A stretch of 64,000 nucleotides of DNA, from positions 62,001-126,000 of the forward strand of contig NZ_LUTS01000008.1 of NCBI RefSeq assembly GCF_001597735.1. Direction: 5' to 3'. The translations under genes and the position numbers were made by a program. This DNA comes from Neptuniibacter pectenicola. GTDB lineage: Bacteria > Pseudomonadota > Gammaproteobacteria > Pseudomonadales > Balneatricaceae. Under the pieces are notes generated by a model. That model searched no databases. It was not told the origin of the DNA and saw only the letters and a list, made by a program, of their open reading frames with translations. This document shows positions 15,407-22,363 of the stretch, piece by piece; positions within the stretch are counted from its first letter, which is position 1; every line of letters starts with the position of its first letter.

Positions 15407-15604
15407 TTATTTGGTTAGTCGCAACCACGCCCAAACTACGCTAAACAGTACAGATGCAAACCCAATCAATGCGATATGCATCATTATTCCAATCTTCACT
15501 GCTTCCACGTAAGTTGTCATGTGTCCAACCATCGCGTCACCTATTAACGGCATCACGCAAGTCAAATAAAAAATCACCACAATAGTCCACGCCAGTAAGT
15601 CCAT
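15407..15604 (-). CDS. Two-helix membrane protein (65 aa)
   Basis: ATG 15604 follows GAGGTGATTT. The product has two hydrophobic segments (LLAWTIVVIFYLTCVMPLIG and IMMHIALIGFASVLFSVVWA) joined by a short hydrophilic loop. Its stop codon is in a GTTAT core, but the rest of the expected attC is not well formed. It could be a small membrane effector. No family is recognised. Confidence 0.55.
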   Translation of the reverse strand: MDLLAWTIVVIFYLTCVMPLIGDAMVGHMTTYVEAVKIGIMMHIALIGFASVLFSVVWAWLRLTK

Positions 15605-15614
15605 AAATCACCTC

Positions 15615-15687
15615 ATAACAATGTAAATCACGGCGATTCACTGCACGCCGCTTCGCTTGTTTCGTTCCCGCGTGTTTACGGGGTTAT
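15615..15687 (-). repeat. attC-like recombination site 12
   Basis: The outer ATAAC/GTTAT cores enclose GTAAATCACG against CGTGTTTAC, pairing fully except for one extrahelical T. It is the best-formed attC hairpin in the array. It carries the stop codon of the 76-aa gene. Confidence 0.82.
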
Positions 15688-15914
15688 ACGTATAGAGGCT
15701 TTCCAAGTGGTTGAAGCTCGTCATAATCACAACCATCACATCTAGCTACCGCTCTGTACTTTTCAATTACCCCCTCATCGTCTGCTATCTCAATACCATT
15801 ACAGTCAGCACCTATAGTTATCTCGGTCTCTAGCTCTTCATCATTAAGCTCGCTAATAACTTTCAGGCCTGAAAATTCAGCTAAATCAATAATCTCTTGC
15901 ACCGTTAAATACAT
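15684..15914 (-). CDS. Acidic cassette protein (76 aa)
   Basis: The start is ATG 15914 (MYLTVQEIIDLAEFSGLKVI) after GGAGAGATAT. The product is acidic (ISELNDEELETEITIGADC) with a CDGC motif near the C terminus. I do not recognise the family. The stop codon sits in the core of attC-like site 12. Confidence 0.6.
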   Translation of the reverse strand: MYLTVQEIIDLAEFSGLKVISELNDEELETEITIGADCNGIEIADDEGVIEKYRAVARCDGCDYDELQPLGKPLYV

Positions 15915-15939
15915 ATATCTCTCCGTAGTTAGTAGCCGT

Positions 15940-15999
15940 ATAACAATCGGCTTTAGGCTCGACTGTCGTTGCACTCCATCGGCTAAGCCGTGGGGTTAG
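15940..15999 (-). repeat. attC-like recombination site 13
   Basis: The ATAAC core at the left and GTTAG at the right enclose CGGCTTTAG against CTAAGCCG, with one extrahelical T. It is nearly identical to site 3 (11729-11788). It carries the stop codon of the methyltransferase gene. Confidence 0.8.
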
Positions 16000-16874
16000 G
16001 CCACCTGCGCCATGTATCGTTTCATTTCTCTACCGACCCATTCACCGACCGGAACAGAAACACCGTTCCCGATCTGTCGATAGGCTGACGTGTCAGAGAC
16101 CGGAAACTGGAAAGAATCCGGTAATCCCTGAAGCCGGGCATACTCTCTGACAGAGTAGGGGCGAACTCCCAAGGGAAAGCGTTTGTCTTTCACCAGTCTG
16201 GTGCTTTTGTCCTTTGCATAGTGAGCTACGCAGGTAGGAGAAATATCACCGTTGCCAGGATCAGAAATAATAGGCAGGTCTCTGTACTCACCGTTCATTC
16301 TGGCCTTGATTGCTTTTGGCAAAGTAACCTTTGGATCAGCTTCAATAATATCTGTCAGCTTCAAAGGCTTGGTATTCTCTGGCGCTCTGATGCTGAACTG
16401 ACGACGGGTGCCTACAATGATCAGTCTGTTTCTGCGTTGTGGTAACCATTGCTCAGATTGAATCGGGCAGAATACCTGCACGTAGTAATCAGGCATTTTA
16501 GTCATTGCCTCCATAACGATTGGAAACGCCCTCATGCCTGGCACGTTTTCAACGACATAGAATTCAGGTCGGGCGATTGCTAAATGACGAAGAGCATGTA
16601 AAAACAATTCATCGCCGGTCCTGGTTTTGTGAATGTCTGCGATGGTTGAATACTTCGTGCACGGGTAGGTAAAAACCATTCCATCACATGAGTCTTGTTC
16701 CATTACCAGCTGCTCGGAAATATCAACCTGCTTAATATGATCGCCCAGGTTAAACCGATAGGTATTGCAGGCATCTTTATCCAGCTCAAACGACTGGTTG
16801 ATTTCAATCCCTGCATTCAATAAGCCGACATCCATTAAACCGGCTCCGCAGAAATAACTATTTACTGTGATCAT
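15996..16874 (-). CDS. DNA (cytosine-5-) methyltransferase in a cassette
   Basis: The chosen start is ATG 16874 (MITVNSYFCGAGLMDVGLLN), 12 bases inside a longer TTG frame. The 292-aa product has motif I (FCGAGLMDVG), motif IV with the catalytic cysteine (FTYPCTKYS), motif VI (VVENVPG), motif VIII (QRRNRLIIVG) and motifs IX/X (QIGNGVSVPVGEWVG). The length is typical of compact phage enzymes. No cognate endonuclease is adjacent, so it may be a solitary enzyme protecting phage DNA. Target sequence is unknown. Confidence 0.9.
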   Translation of the reverse strand: MITVNSYFCGAGLMDVGLLNAGIEINQSFELDKDACNTYRFNLGDHIKQVDISEQLVMEQDSCDGMVFTYPCTKYSTIADIHKTRTGDELFLHALRHLAIARPEFYVVENVPGMRAFPIVMEAMTKMPDYYVQVFCPIQSEQWLPQRRNRLIIVGTRRQFSIRAPENTKPLKLTDIIEADPKVTLPKAIKARMNGEYRDLPIISDPGNGDISPTCVAHYAKDKSTRLVKDKRFPLGVRPYSVREYARLQGLPDSFQFPVSDTSAYRQIGNGVSVPVGEWVGREMKRYMAQVA

Positions 16875-16914
16875 TCTTTTCCCCAAGTTCGTGCAAATCG
16901 CAGCCTACGCTGGG

Positions 16915-17103
16915 TTATGCGGATGTGCCCGCATCGTATCTAGCACAAATAACAACTTTAAATACTGTTGGATCATCTGCATGTGAATACTGTTTTATTG
17001 TCTTCATTTCGCTAAATTCTAACTTGCTGCATTTTCTGTCTAGCTGATGCTTGCATTTAATGCACATGCTGCCTTTCGGGTGATAAATCGTTGCGCCCAT
17101 CAT
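16915..17103 (-). CDS. Small cysteine-containing protein (62 aa)
   Basis: ATG 17103 follows CAGGAGGCA. The product has CIKCKHQLDRKC and a later VICARYD, a pattern suggesting a small zinc site. I do not recognise it. Its stop codon is in a GTTAT core at 16914-16918, but the associated attC is incomplete. It is the last gene of the cassette block before the phage lysogeny operon. Confidence 0.55.
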   Translation of the reverse strand: MMGATIYHPKGSMCIKCKHQLDRKCSKLEFSEMKTIKQYSHADDPTVFKVVICARYDAGTSA

Positions 17104-17123
17104 TGCCTCCTGATAAAGACTTG

Positions 17124-17282
17124 CTACGCGGCCTTAACGCTCTGAACTGTTGCTAAAGGATAGAGTGTTAGCGCGTGGCGTTGTGCTGCCTGTGCCGCCC
17201 CTTGCTTGTTTGCATCCGTTATTAGGTCTATCGTGCCTTTTAGCTTTCTGTTGCTGTAGATGCGGAATGTGTAGCGATTCAT
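17124..17282 (-). CDS. Small phage protein (52 aa)
   Basis: ATG 17282 overlaps the stop of the upstream 179-aa gene by four bases (ATGA), which indicates translational coupling. The product begins MNRYTFRIYSNRKLKGTIDL and ends TLYPLATVQSVKAA, a small basic alpha/beta protein. I do not recognise the family. It is the last gene of the leftward operon that starts near 19403. Confidence 0.6.
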   Translation of the reverse strand: MNRYTFRIYSNRKLKGTIDLITDANKQGAAQAAQRHALTLYPLATVQSVKAA

Positions 17283-17818
17283 TGATCACCCCCTGAAACC
17301 ACTAGGTCAACGCCTTTGTAGCGGATTTTTTGGAGTGGCTGGTGGCTGTTTTGTATTTTAGCTACCAAGGTCTCGCCGGATGAGCGATGCACCATATAGT
17401 CGGCTAATGCTTCGCTGAACAAGTAGTGCAGCTTTGTGTGTTTAAGCCCGTCTTTATCACTAACAAGCACTATAAATTCATCTAATTCAGCACCGTTCGT
17501 GTCTGCTTTTAAAAGATGCTTTATGGCTAGCTGTATTTGCTCTCGTAGGTGGCGAATCTTTTTGCCTGCCTCCCATTCTCCGGCATCAAGCTCTAGCGCG
17601 TTTAATGCCAGGAATGAGTAAGCCTGCTGCATAAGTGCGCGGCCTCGAAGTTTTGCCACGGCCTCTAGTGTTGTGCTACCACCAGCGTTTCTAACCAGTT
17701 TGGATATTTCCGTTAGCATGTCGGCAGCGCGGCGAAGCTTTTGGTTTTCGTGCTCTAACTGGCGAGCGTGCTCGGTTAGCTCGTCATGTGATAGATGGTG
17801 TGTGTTTTGTTTAGTCAT
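17279..17818 (-). CDS. Hypothetical phage protein (179 aa)
   Basis: The N-terminal 40 residues form a heptad-like coiled coil (LTEHARQLEHENQKLRRAAD). The rest is helical with a short beta segment near the C terminus (SSGETLVAKIQNSHQPLQ). It overlaps the stop of the upstream HTH gene. No function is recognised. Position in the leftward operon suggests an accessory lysogeny role. Confidence 0.6.
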   Translation of the reverse strand: MTKQNTHHLSHDELTEHARQLEHENQKLRRAADMLTEISKLVRNAGGSTTLEAVAKLRGRALMQQAYSFLALNALELDAGEWEAGKKIRHLREQIQLAIKHLLKADTNGAELDEFIVLVSDKDGLKHTKLHYLFSEALADYMVHRSSGETLVAKIQNSHQPLQKIRYKGVDLVVSGGDQ

Positions 17819-18353
17819 TATTTATTCCCTGCGCGTGACGCTTCACGCTTAATAATTCTTCTAGTTGTGACGGGTCGCGCTCTATAAGATCCGCCGCATT
17901 ATGAATGAGGAGGGTTGTTACCTCTTGCCACTCTTCGCATTCGTTAAACGCCACCAGCTTTTCTAGCGCTTCGCTGGTGGACCGGTAAGCCGTAAACTTT
18001 AAATCTTGTGCGCCTACTGCCTGAAGATGCGCTTTTTTACGTGCGCGCTCTTGGCGCTTTCGTTCGCGGGCTTGGCGTTTAGTGCGCTCTTGCTTTGTTT
18101 CGCTCGGATTCATTTCAACCCCACCAAGGTCTATGACCAGCTGATTTGTTTTATATAAAAGACAGTTAATGCCAGGCTTTCTGTATGTGCTGATAAGCTC
18201 AGACCTTCGTATTGATCTAAGTGTTGAGCTGATCTTTTGATGCGTAGTACCGATAAGCCTAGCTAGATCGCTAGCGGTATACTCAGTATTAGGGTCCATA
18301 TTTGCTAACACCGCTGTCTCTTCCGGTGCGGGCCCAGCTGTCCAGTTATCCAT
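17811..18353 (-). CDS. Winged-helix DNA-binding phage protein (180 aa)
   Basis: Residues 20-60 read TEYTASDLARLIGTTHQKIS followed by STLRSIRRSELISTYR, a clear helix-turn-helix with a probable wing. The middle (ERTKRQARERKRQERARKK) is a very basic helix. The C terminus looks like a ribbon or helical segment (EALEKLVAFNECEEWQEV). It may regulate the leftward operon. No specific family is recognised. Confidence 0.65.
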   Translation of the reverse strand: MDNWTAGPAPEETAVLANMDPNTEYTASDLARLIGTTHQKISSTLRSIRRSELISTYRKPGINCLLYKTNQLVIDLGGVEMNPSETKQERTKRQARERKRQERARKKAHLQAVGAQDLKFTAYRSTSEALEKLVAFNECEEWQEVTTLLIHNAADLIERDPSQLEELLSVKRHAQGINND

Positions 18354-18363
18354 AACGTCACCT

Positions 18364-18582
18364 TTAGTCAGAAAGGGTTACTCGAACGCCGCTTGATTGA
18401 TACAGAAGGTCTTCAACCATATTTAGAAGAGCCTGTTTGCCGAACAAGTTAAACTCTCTATAAAGATCTTCTACGCTTACAAGCTTCCCTTCATCGTGCG
18501 CCTCTTCTGATAGCGCTTCACACATCTCGTCCATGTAGTCAGAAAGATCGACCTCGACCTCAACTGTTATGTATTTACTCAC
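18364..18582 (-). CDS. Hypothetical phage protein (72 aa)
   Basis: The start is GTG 18582, chosen because AAGGAG lies seven bases upstream. The longer frame would overlap the preceding gene. The product is acidic (VEVEVDLSDYMDEMCEALSE) and helical. I do not recognise it. It belongs to the leftward operon. Confidence 0.55.
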   Translation of the reverse strand: MSKYITVEVEVDLSDYMDEMCEALSEEAHDEGKLVSVEDLYREFNLFGKQALLNMVEDLLYQSSGVRVTLSD

Positions 18583-18593
18583 TGCCTCACTCC

Positions 18594-18749
18594 TTATAGC
18601 TCCTCTAGCCACGGACCTATAGCCTTGGCTACGTCCTGCTTTTTAATGATCGCTTTTGCCGCTACAGCGAGGGTGCAGATTGCCCAACCGCTAAAAAACA
18701 GCAATAAAAGTGCAAATAAAAACCCTGATAGGATTAGTGCGTCCTGCAT
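18594..18749 (-). CDS. Small membrane protein (51 aa)
   Basis: ATG 18749 follows GGAGATCACACA. The product MQDALILSGFLFALLLLFFS continues with a single long hydrophobic helix and a basic cytoplasmic tail (AIIKKQDVAKAIGPWLEEL). It overlaps the end of the 94-aa gene. Function is unknown. Confidence 0.55.
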   Translation of the reverse strand: MQDALILSGFLFALLLLFFSGWAICTLAVAAKAIIKKQDVAKAIGPWLEEL

Positions 18750-19018
18750 TGTGTGATCTCCTGATCTGGGTTTGTTAGGGGTGAGCCTTTCGCGGCTTCT
18801 GCGAGTAGCTCGTTTGTTTTTTTGGCCATGATGTCGGTCCAGCATTGGAGCTCGATCTCTTCCATGACCTCTGGCGAGAAATTAACAAGCGGCGAGGTTG
18901 CTATCACTTGGATGTACTCGCTGCCGTTGATGTCTGCGCTTTCTAGGTGCTGGTACGCAATATTGATCTGTATGTCTTCGCCTAGCTGGCGCAGCGTGTA
19001 TGTTGTGTTATGCAGCAT
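18734..19018 (-). CDS. Hypothetical phage protein (94 aa)
   Basis: The product starts MLHNTTYTLRQLGEDIQINI. It has a beta-rich N-terminal half and a helical C terminus (VMEEIELQCWTDIMAKKTN). No family is recognised. It overlaps the preceding LuxR-like gene and the following small membrane gene, as is usual in a compact phage operon. Confidence 0.55.
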   Translation of the reverse strand: MLHNTTYTLRQLGEDIQINIAYQHLESADINGSEYIQVIATSPLVNFSPEVMEEIELQCWTDIMAKKTNELLAEAAKGSPLTNPDQEITQCRTH

Positions 19019-19403
19019 ATTCGCGTCCTGTTCTAACTGTGCGCACGCTGGTGGTTGTGCGTGTGCGGGTTCTCATTGCGTTGTCTGTGGTGCCGGCAAC
19101 TAACCCGCTGGACAGACAGATGATTAGTGATAGGTTTACAGCGGCACTAAATACGCGGGCCATAAAGAGCTTTGCGACAAGCTGTGCGCGGGTATGTGTG
19201 TTTGTGCTTTTCATTGCATCAAGTACGTGCTTTTTAGCTGTTCGGCCTGTGCAGCTCATGATTGCGCCGATCTCGTCGTCTGTTTTACCTTCTGCCGCCC
19301 ATGTTGATGCCTCAGTTTGTCGAGGCGTTAGGCCAAGGAGGTTTGCGCTAAACAGGTTTGCACTGATTGTTGATGCTGTGATGTTGTTTAATGTAGTGGC
19401 CAT
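19008..19403 (-). CDS. LuxR-type helix-turn-helix phage protein (131 aa)
   Basis: Residues 24-70 read LGLTPRQTEASTWAAEGKTD, then EIGAIMSCTGRTAKKHVLDA, the layout of a GerE/LuxR C-terminal DNA-binding domain without a receiver. A hydrophobic segment (AAVNLSLIICLSSGLVAG) follows, then a basic tail. It is the first gene of the leftward operon. Its upstream region carries the same ACTTAAAGT operator-like sites as the cro promoter, so it is probably controlled by the phage repressor. Confidence 0.65.
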   Translation of the reverse strand: MATTLNNITASTISANLFSANLLGLTPRQTEASTWAAEGKTDDEIGAIMSCTGRTAKKHVLDAMKSTNTHTRAQLVAKLFMARVFSAAVNLSLIICLSSGLVAGTTDNAMRTRTRTTTSVRTVRTGREYAA

Positions 19404-19418
19404 TTCTGTTGCCTCACA

Positions 19419-19451
19419 TCTTTAAGTTGTTTTTAGGTTATTACTTAAAGT
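19419..19451. promoter_or_regulatory. Putative repressor operator pair, left
   Basis: TCTTTAAGT (19419-19427) and ACTTAAAGT (19443-19451) are opposite-strand versions of one motif, spaced as at 21304-21338. They lie directly upstream of the leftward operon. Extended matches include ACTTAAAGTGGT in both regions. Confidence 0.55.
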
Positions 19452-19542
19452 GGTAAACGTCAACAACAAAAAGTTGTTTTATTAAAAATAATGGAGGGAT
19501 ATAATATTTAGATCGTTGGATTATTTATTACAGGAGTTGTTT

Positions 19543-19833
19543 ATGAGGATTGTTGCTGGGCTTGTTTGTGTGTTATTGAGTGCGTCGGCTAGTGCTACGT
19601 TTTTGTATGCGGAGGACGGTACGCAGATCAGTAAGGGCGACCCTGTCGCTAAGGTTAATATTCATTTAGGGGCTGCGCCTGCTACTAATTATCAGAACGT
19701 ATGCGTTAAAACCCGTGGGAGTTATTGTAAGGCGTGGGCGAGGGTAGAGACGCGCCAGTACTTTATTGATGGCTATTACTGGACGGTTAATATAATCGAC
19801 GGGCGCGTTAGTGATATGAAGTGGTCTAGGTAA
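19543..19833 (+). CDS. Small exported protein (96 aa)
   Basis: The start is ATG 19543, with CAGGAG nine bases upstream. A signal peptide (MRIVAGLVCVLLSASASA) precedes a 78-residue secreted domain with two cysteines (NVCVKTRGSYCKAW) likely to form a disulfide. It stands alone on the plus strand inside the leftward region, a typical lysogenic-conversion (moron) arrangement. Function is unknown. Confidence 0.6.
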   Translation: MRIVAGLVCVLLSASASATFLYAEDGTQISKGDPVAKVNIHLGAAPATNYQNVCVKTRGSYCKAWARVETRQYFIDGYYWTVNIIDGRVSDMKWSR

Positions 19834-19839
19834 TTTTAA

Positions 19840-20403
19840 TCATCTTTCTATGATGTATAGATCGATCGGTTTGTTTTGTATGGTGTCGAACCAGCAGATG
19901 TAGTTCATTCGACGCCATGCACCAAACCCGTTTTGATATAAAACATCGCTACCACCATAACCAATAACAAGGCCATGATAGTTTTTGCCCAGCGCTTTAG
20001 GGTTGTAGGCTTTTGGGTAATGACTCCCGTCTAACCACTTTGCTTGATATTTTGCGCTGTCCTCGATCAGTTTATCGCACGTCCATGATGCGCGATTAAT
20101 ACCTGGCATTGAGCTGGCCCAACAATCAAAATCACTTTGGCATTTCTCGCTGTATATTATTTTATTGGCGCCCTGTTTGGTGCTGTCTTTGCTGGCTCGG
20201 CTTTCTTCTGCTGCTAATCGTTCCTCAGACTCTTTTAATAGCTGCGCCTGCATCCTCTCTTTGTGTATTTTTGCTTTAGCTTTAGATGCGCATTGCTGCT
20301 TTTCTGCAGGGTCTGTGAATGCGTCGCACACCATGAGGTCCCATTTATCAGCATGGGCGTGTGTGGCCAGTAGTAGGGCGGTTGTTAGTATTACTGATCT
20401 CAT
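19840..20403 (-). CDS. Exported hypothetical protein (187 aa)
   Basis: The signal peptide MRSVILTTALLLATHAHA is followed by a charged helical region (KAKIHKERMQAQLLKESEER) and a C-terminal cysteine-containing domain (KCQSDFDCWASSMPG). It is convergent with the 96-aa exported gene and may be a second moron. No family is recognised beyond a periplasmic location. Confidence 0.6.
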   Translation of the reverse strand: MRSVILTTALLLATHAHADKWDLMVCDAFTDPAEKQQCASKAKAKIHKERMQAQLLKESEERLAAEESRASKDSTKQGANKIIYSEKCQSDFDCWASSMPGINRASWTCDKLIEDSAKYQAKWLDGSHYPKAYNPKALGKNYHGLVIGYGGSDVLYQNGFGAWRRMNYICWFDTIQNKPIDLYIIER

Positions 20404-20546
20404 GACGTGCTCCTTGTTTGTTTGAATCCTATGGTTATTTTGTTTGATGTGTCTAGCTAAATTAAGGCTCTGTTATTGTTTCTAGTTTTAAACTATTTTC
20501 TTAGTTTGTTTTAATCGCACTAGACGAGTGACGATGGTTTTAAATA

Positions 20547-20566
20547 TACTGTTTATATATACAGTA
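20547..20566 (+). promoter_or_regulatory. LexA (SOS) box
   Basis: TACTGTTTATATATACAGTA matches the gammaproteobacterial SOS consensus TACTG-(TA)5-CAGTA at every conserved position (CTGT-N8-ACAG). It ends 16 bases before the ATG of the 60-aa gene, so LexA bound here would block that gene's promoter until DNA damage. Confidence 0.88.
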
Positions 20567-20582
20567 CAGACAGGGACTAAGA

Positions 20583-20765
20583 ATGAGAGCATCGGGAAAG
20601 GTTGTTGCATTAGATGTGTCGAGCGCTAAAACGGATATTGCTGAGCGATTAATGAGTGCGTATTTTGACGCGCTATCTATACCAGATTCCGCCAAACGCC
20701 ATGTTGCGCTGGCTAAGTGGGCTATGAAGGCGGATCGCTATAAACGGCGCTTTATACGCTCATAG
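20583..20765 (+). CDS. SOS-controlled 60-aa protein, candidate antirepressor
   Basis: The product begins MRASGKVVALDVSSAKTDIA and is small, basic and helical (SAKRHVALAKWAMKADRYKR). It follows a perfect LexA box and overlaps the 3' end of the divergently placed repressor gene. In phages such as 186, a LexA-controlled small gene (tum) inactivates a non-cleavable repressor. The same logic is inferred here from position and control, not from sequence similarity. Confidence 0.65.
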   Translation: MRASGKVVALDVSSAKTDIAERLMSAYFDALSIPDSAKRHVALAKWAMKADRYKRRFIRS

Positions 20766-21237
20766 CGCTGTCAACATCATCTATCGAATCATTAAGCTCT
20801 GCAATTAATTCGTTTGCAGACAGTCCTTTCTCAATATATTCGTCAAACTTCAGCACGGTGGTAGTTGCTAATTCTTTGAACCCATAATTATCCCCAGATA
20901 TTGCTTTGCCGTTTTCGAGTGTTTCTTTTGCGGCAATGATCGCGCAATACAACAGTTTCTTATCATCGAGTGATAACTGTTTCCTTGTTATGTATGCCGG
21001 TGCGCTTTCGCTAATCAGGTGTGGCGATTCTATCCATTCAGGCGTGTTTGTTCCGTACATTAGCCATTCTGGCGAGCAGCCGAACAGGTTTGCGTAGATG
21101 TTTATCTTACGCGGGCGCAGGGTTTCGCCTTTTTCTATTTTAAAAATAGCGGTCTGCGAAACCCCTGCTGCTTGAGCAGCGGTCTCTTGCGTGTACCCGG
21201 CGTGTTCACGGGCTTTTTTGAATCGTGTCTTTAGCAT
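20752..21237 (-). CDS. Phage repressor (XRE/cI-like)
   Basis: Residues 1-65 form an XRE helix-turn-helix (REHAGYTQETAAQAAGVSQT and IFKIEKGETLRP). The remaining 95 residues are helical, without the Ser/Lys peptidase S24 domain of LexA/cI-type repressors, so RecA-stimulated self-cleavage is unlikely. It is divergent from the cro-like gene, and operator-like repeats lie between them. It is the probable keeper of lysogeny. Confidence 0.82.
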   Translation of the reverse strand: MLKTRFKKAREHAGYTQETAAQAAGVSQTAIFKIEKGETLRPRKINIYANLFGCSPEWLMYGTNTPEWIESPHLISESAPAYITRKQLSLDDKKLLYCAIIAAKETLENGKAISGDNYGFKELATTTVLKFDEYIEKGLSANELIAELNDSIDDVDSAMSV

Positions 21238-21303
21238 AGCTCTATTATCACAACATTAGGTTTTACAAACAAAAAACATTAAGTAATATTCCTTGAATAA
21301 AAC

Positions 21304-21338
21304 AACTTTAAGTTTTATTATCAGTAAAAACTTAAAGT
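21304..21338. promoter_or_regulatory. Putative repressor operator pair, right
   Basis: ACTTTAAGT (21304-21312) and ACTTAAAGT (21330-21338) lie between the repressor and the cro-like gene. They are the same near-palindrome in opposite orientation, matching the pair upstream of the leftward operon at 19419-19451. Confidence 0.6.
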
Positions 21339-21348
21339 GGTTATTTGA

Positions 21349-21612
21349 ATGAACAAGATTGAAGCCCTTAAAAAGGCAGTCGATTTAGCTGGTGGACAAG
21401 AAGCGCTTGCTGAAAAAGTGACTGCACTCGCTCACAGTGCCAACGCGCTACCACCGCACAAAAAGATAAAGCAGCAGCATGTATTTAACTGGATTCATAG
21501 AGAGAAACAGTGCGCAGCTAAATGGGCTGGCTTTGTTTCGTTAGCGGTTAATGGCGGCGTGCCTGCCTCTCTATTGCGGCCCGATCTTTATCCTGTACCA
21601 CATGAAGTTTAG
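21349..21612 (+). CDS. Cro/YdaS-like DNA-binding protein
   Basis: The 87-aa product MNKIEALKKAVDLAGGQEAL continues with a helix-turn-helix (KIKQQHVFNWIHREKQCAAK) of the YdaS/Cro type and a short C terminus. It is the first gene of the rightward early operon, divergent from the repressor. It is expected to shut off the repressor promoter on induction. Confidence 0.8.
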   Translation: MNKIEALKKAVDLAGGQEALAEKVTALAHSANALPPHKKIKQQHVFNWIHREKQCAAKWAGFVSLAVNGGVPASLLRPDLYPVPHEV

Positions 21613-21643
21613 CAGTGTGCTCTCTATTTGGTATTGCCCGAAC

Positions 21644-21705
21644 GGACACCCTCAGCGAAAGGAGGCTCCTGCCTTCGCTCTTGGCCGATACGTCGGTCCT
21701 TTTTT
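21644..21705 (+). ncRNA. Structured RNA candidate ending in a terminator
   Basis: The outer stem GGAC (21644-21647) pairs with GTCC (21696-21699). It encloses hairpin AGCGAA..GG with CCTTCGCT (21654-21679) and hairpin CCGA-TACG-TCGG (21685-21696), the second sharing its last base with the outer stem. TTTTTT follows. The fold lies 32 bases after the cro-like gene. It could be a structured early terminator or a small RNA. No known family is recognised. Confidence 0.4.
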
Positions 21706-21762
21706 AAGTGCTTTTAGTGAAAGTGGTTAAAAAAGCGAGTAGTGACAAGTCCGTCTGCATGT

Positions 21763-21784
21763 AGCCCCTTAGCTGGGGCTTTGT
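21763..21784 (+). terminator. Early-region hairpin, possible intrinsic terminator
   Basis: AGCCCC and GGGGCT form a 6-bp stem with a short loop, followed by TTGTTGG, a weak T-tract. It lies between the structured region and the next early gene and could need antitermination. Confidence 0.45.
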
Positions 21785-21832
21785 TGGTGAAAGCATTTGC
21801 TTTTATTCAATCAACCTAAAGGAGTTTGATAA

Positions 21833-22174
21833 ATGCGGAAAAAACGCTTTATCTCAGCATCGATAATTGCAGCTGCTATTGGCTTGTTTTTTTCGATGCC
21901 TACCTTTGCAGCAGATTCGGCGTTTGTGCCGGGGATGACTGTTAACACAGAGGTGAAAGTCACTACCTCTGACGCGCTGTCTGCCGGTGAGGCGGCAACA
22001 GCTTATAACGATCGAACGATAGGGTCACCGGTCGCGGTTGACGCTGTTGGTGATCAAGTAATGCTGGCGGGCCTTTCTGTTCGGCTTAATCGTGCTGGTG
22101 GCGTTGCCTCTCCCTTGTTAGGGGAAGTAATAACCAACTATGCATTACCGCTAAAGGTTGGCTGGCGCAGCTGA
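21833..22174 (+). CDS. Exported phage protein (113 aa)
   Basis: The signal peptide KKRFISASIIAAAIGLFFSM ends at about TFA-ADSA. The mature part is beta-rich with small residues (GMTVNTEVKVTTSDALSAGE). ATG 21833 follows AAAGGAGTTTGATAA. No family is recognised. An exported protein at this early-operon position could act in superinfection exclusion, but this is speculation. Confidence 0.55.
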   Translation: MRKKRFISASIIAAAIGLFFSMPTFAADSAFVPGMTVNTEVKVTTSDALSAGEAATAYNDRTIGSPVAVDAVGDQVMLAGLSVRLNRAGGVASPLLGEVITNYALPLKVGWRS

Positions 22175-22363
22175 TAGCGCTTATTTATACAGTCTGAGCA
22201 CACAGTAAAGCCGACTGACTCCCGTAAGGAGTCCATAACGTAAATCGTATTCTTTTAATTTAAATACGGTGTTGCGTGACAGGCCGGAAACAATGCTGCC
22301 TATCTGTGACAGGTCACGGTTTATAACTATGAATTTAATCATCAATAAAAGAGGAGGGGTGTT

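Larger units (their letters stand above)
13732..17103 (-). mobile_element. Gene-cassette-like block B, upstream of the phage integrase
   Basis: Nine leftward genes lie here. Most are followed by attC-like palindromes (13732, 13978, 14239, 14956, 15615 and 15940 clear; near 14700, 15216, 15376 and 16877 degenerate). Gene stop codons repeatedly fall in the GTTAT core. The contents are accessory: small acidic proteins, membrane peptides, a MazG-like protein and a DNA methyltransferase. No intI gene exists in the window. Confidence 0.65.
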
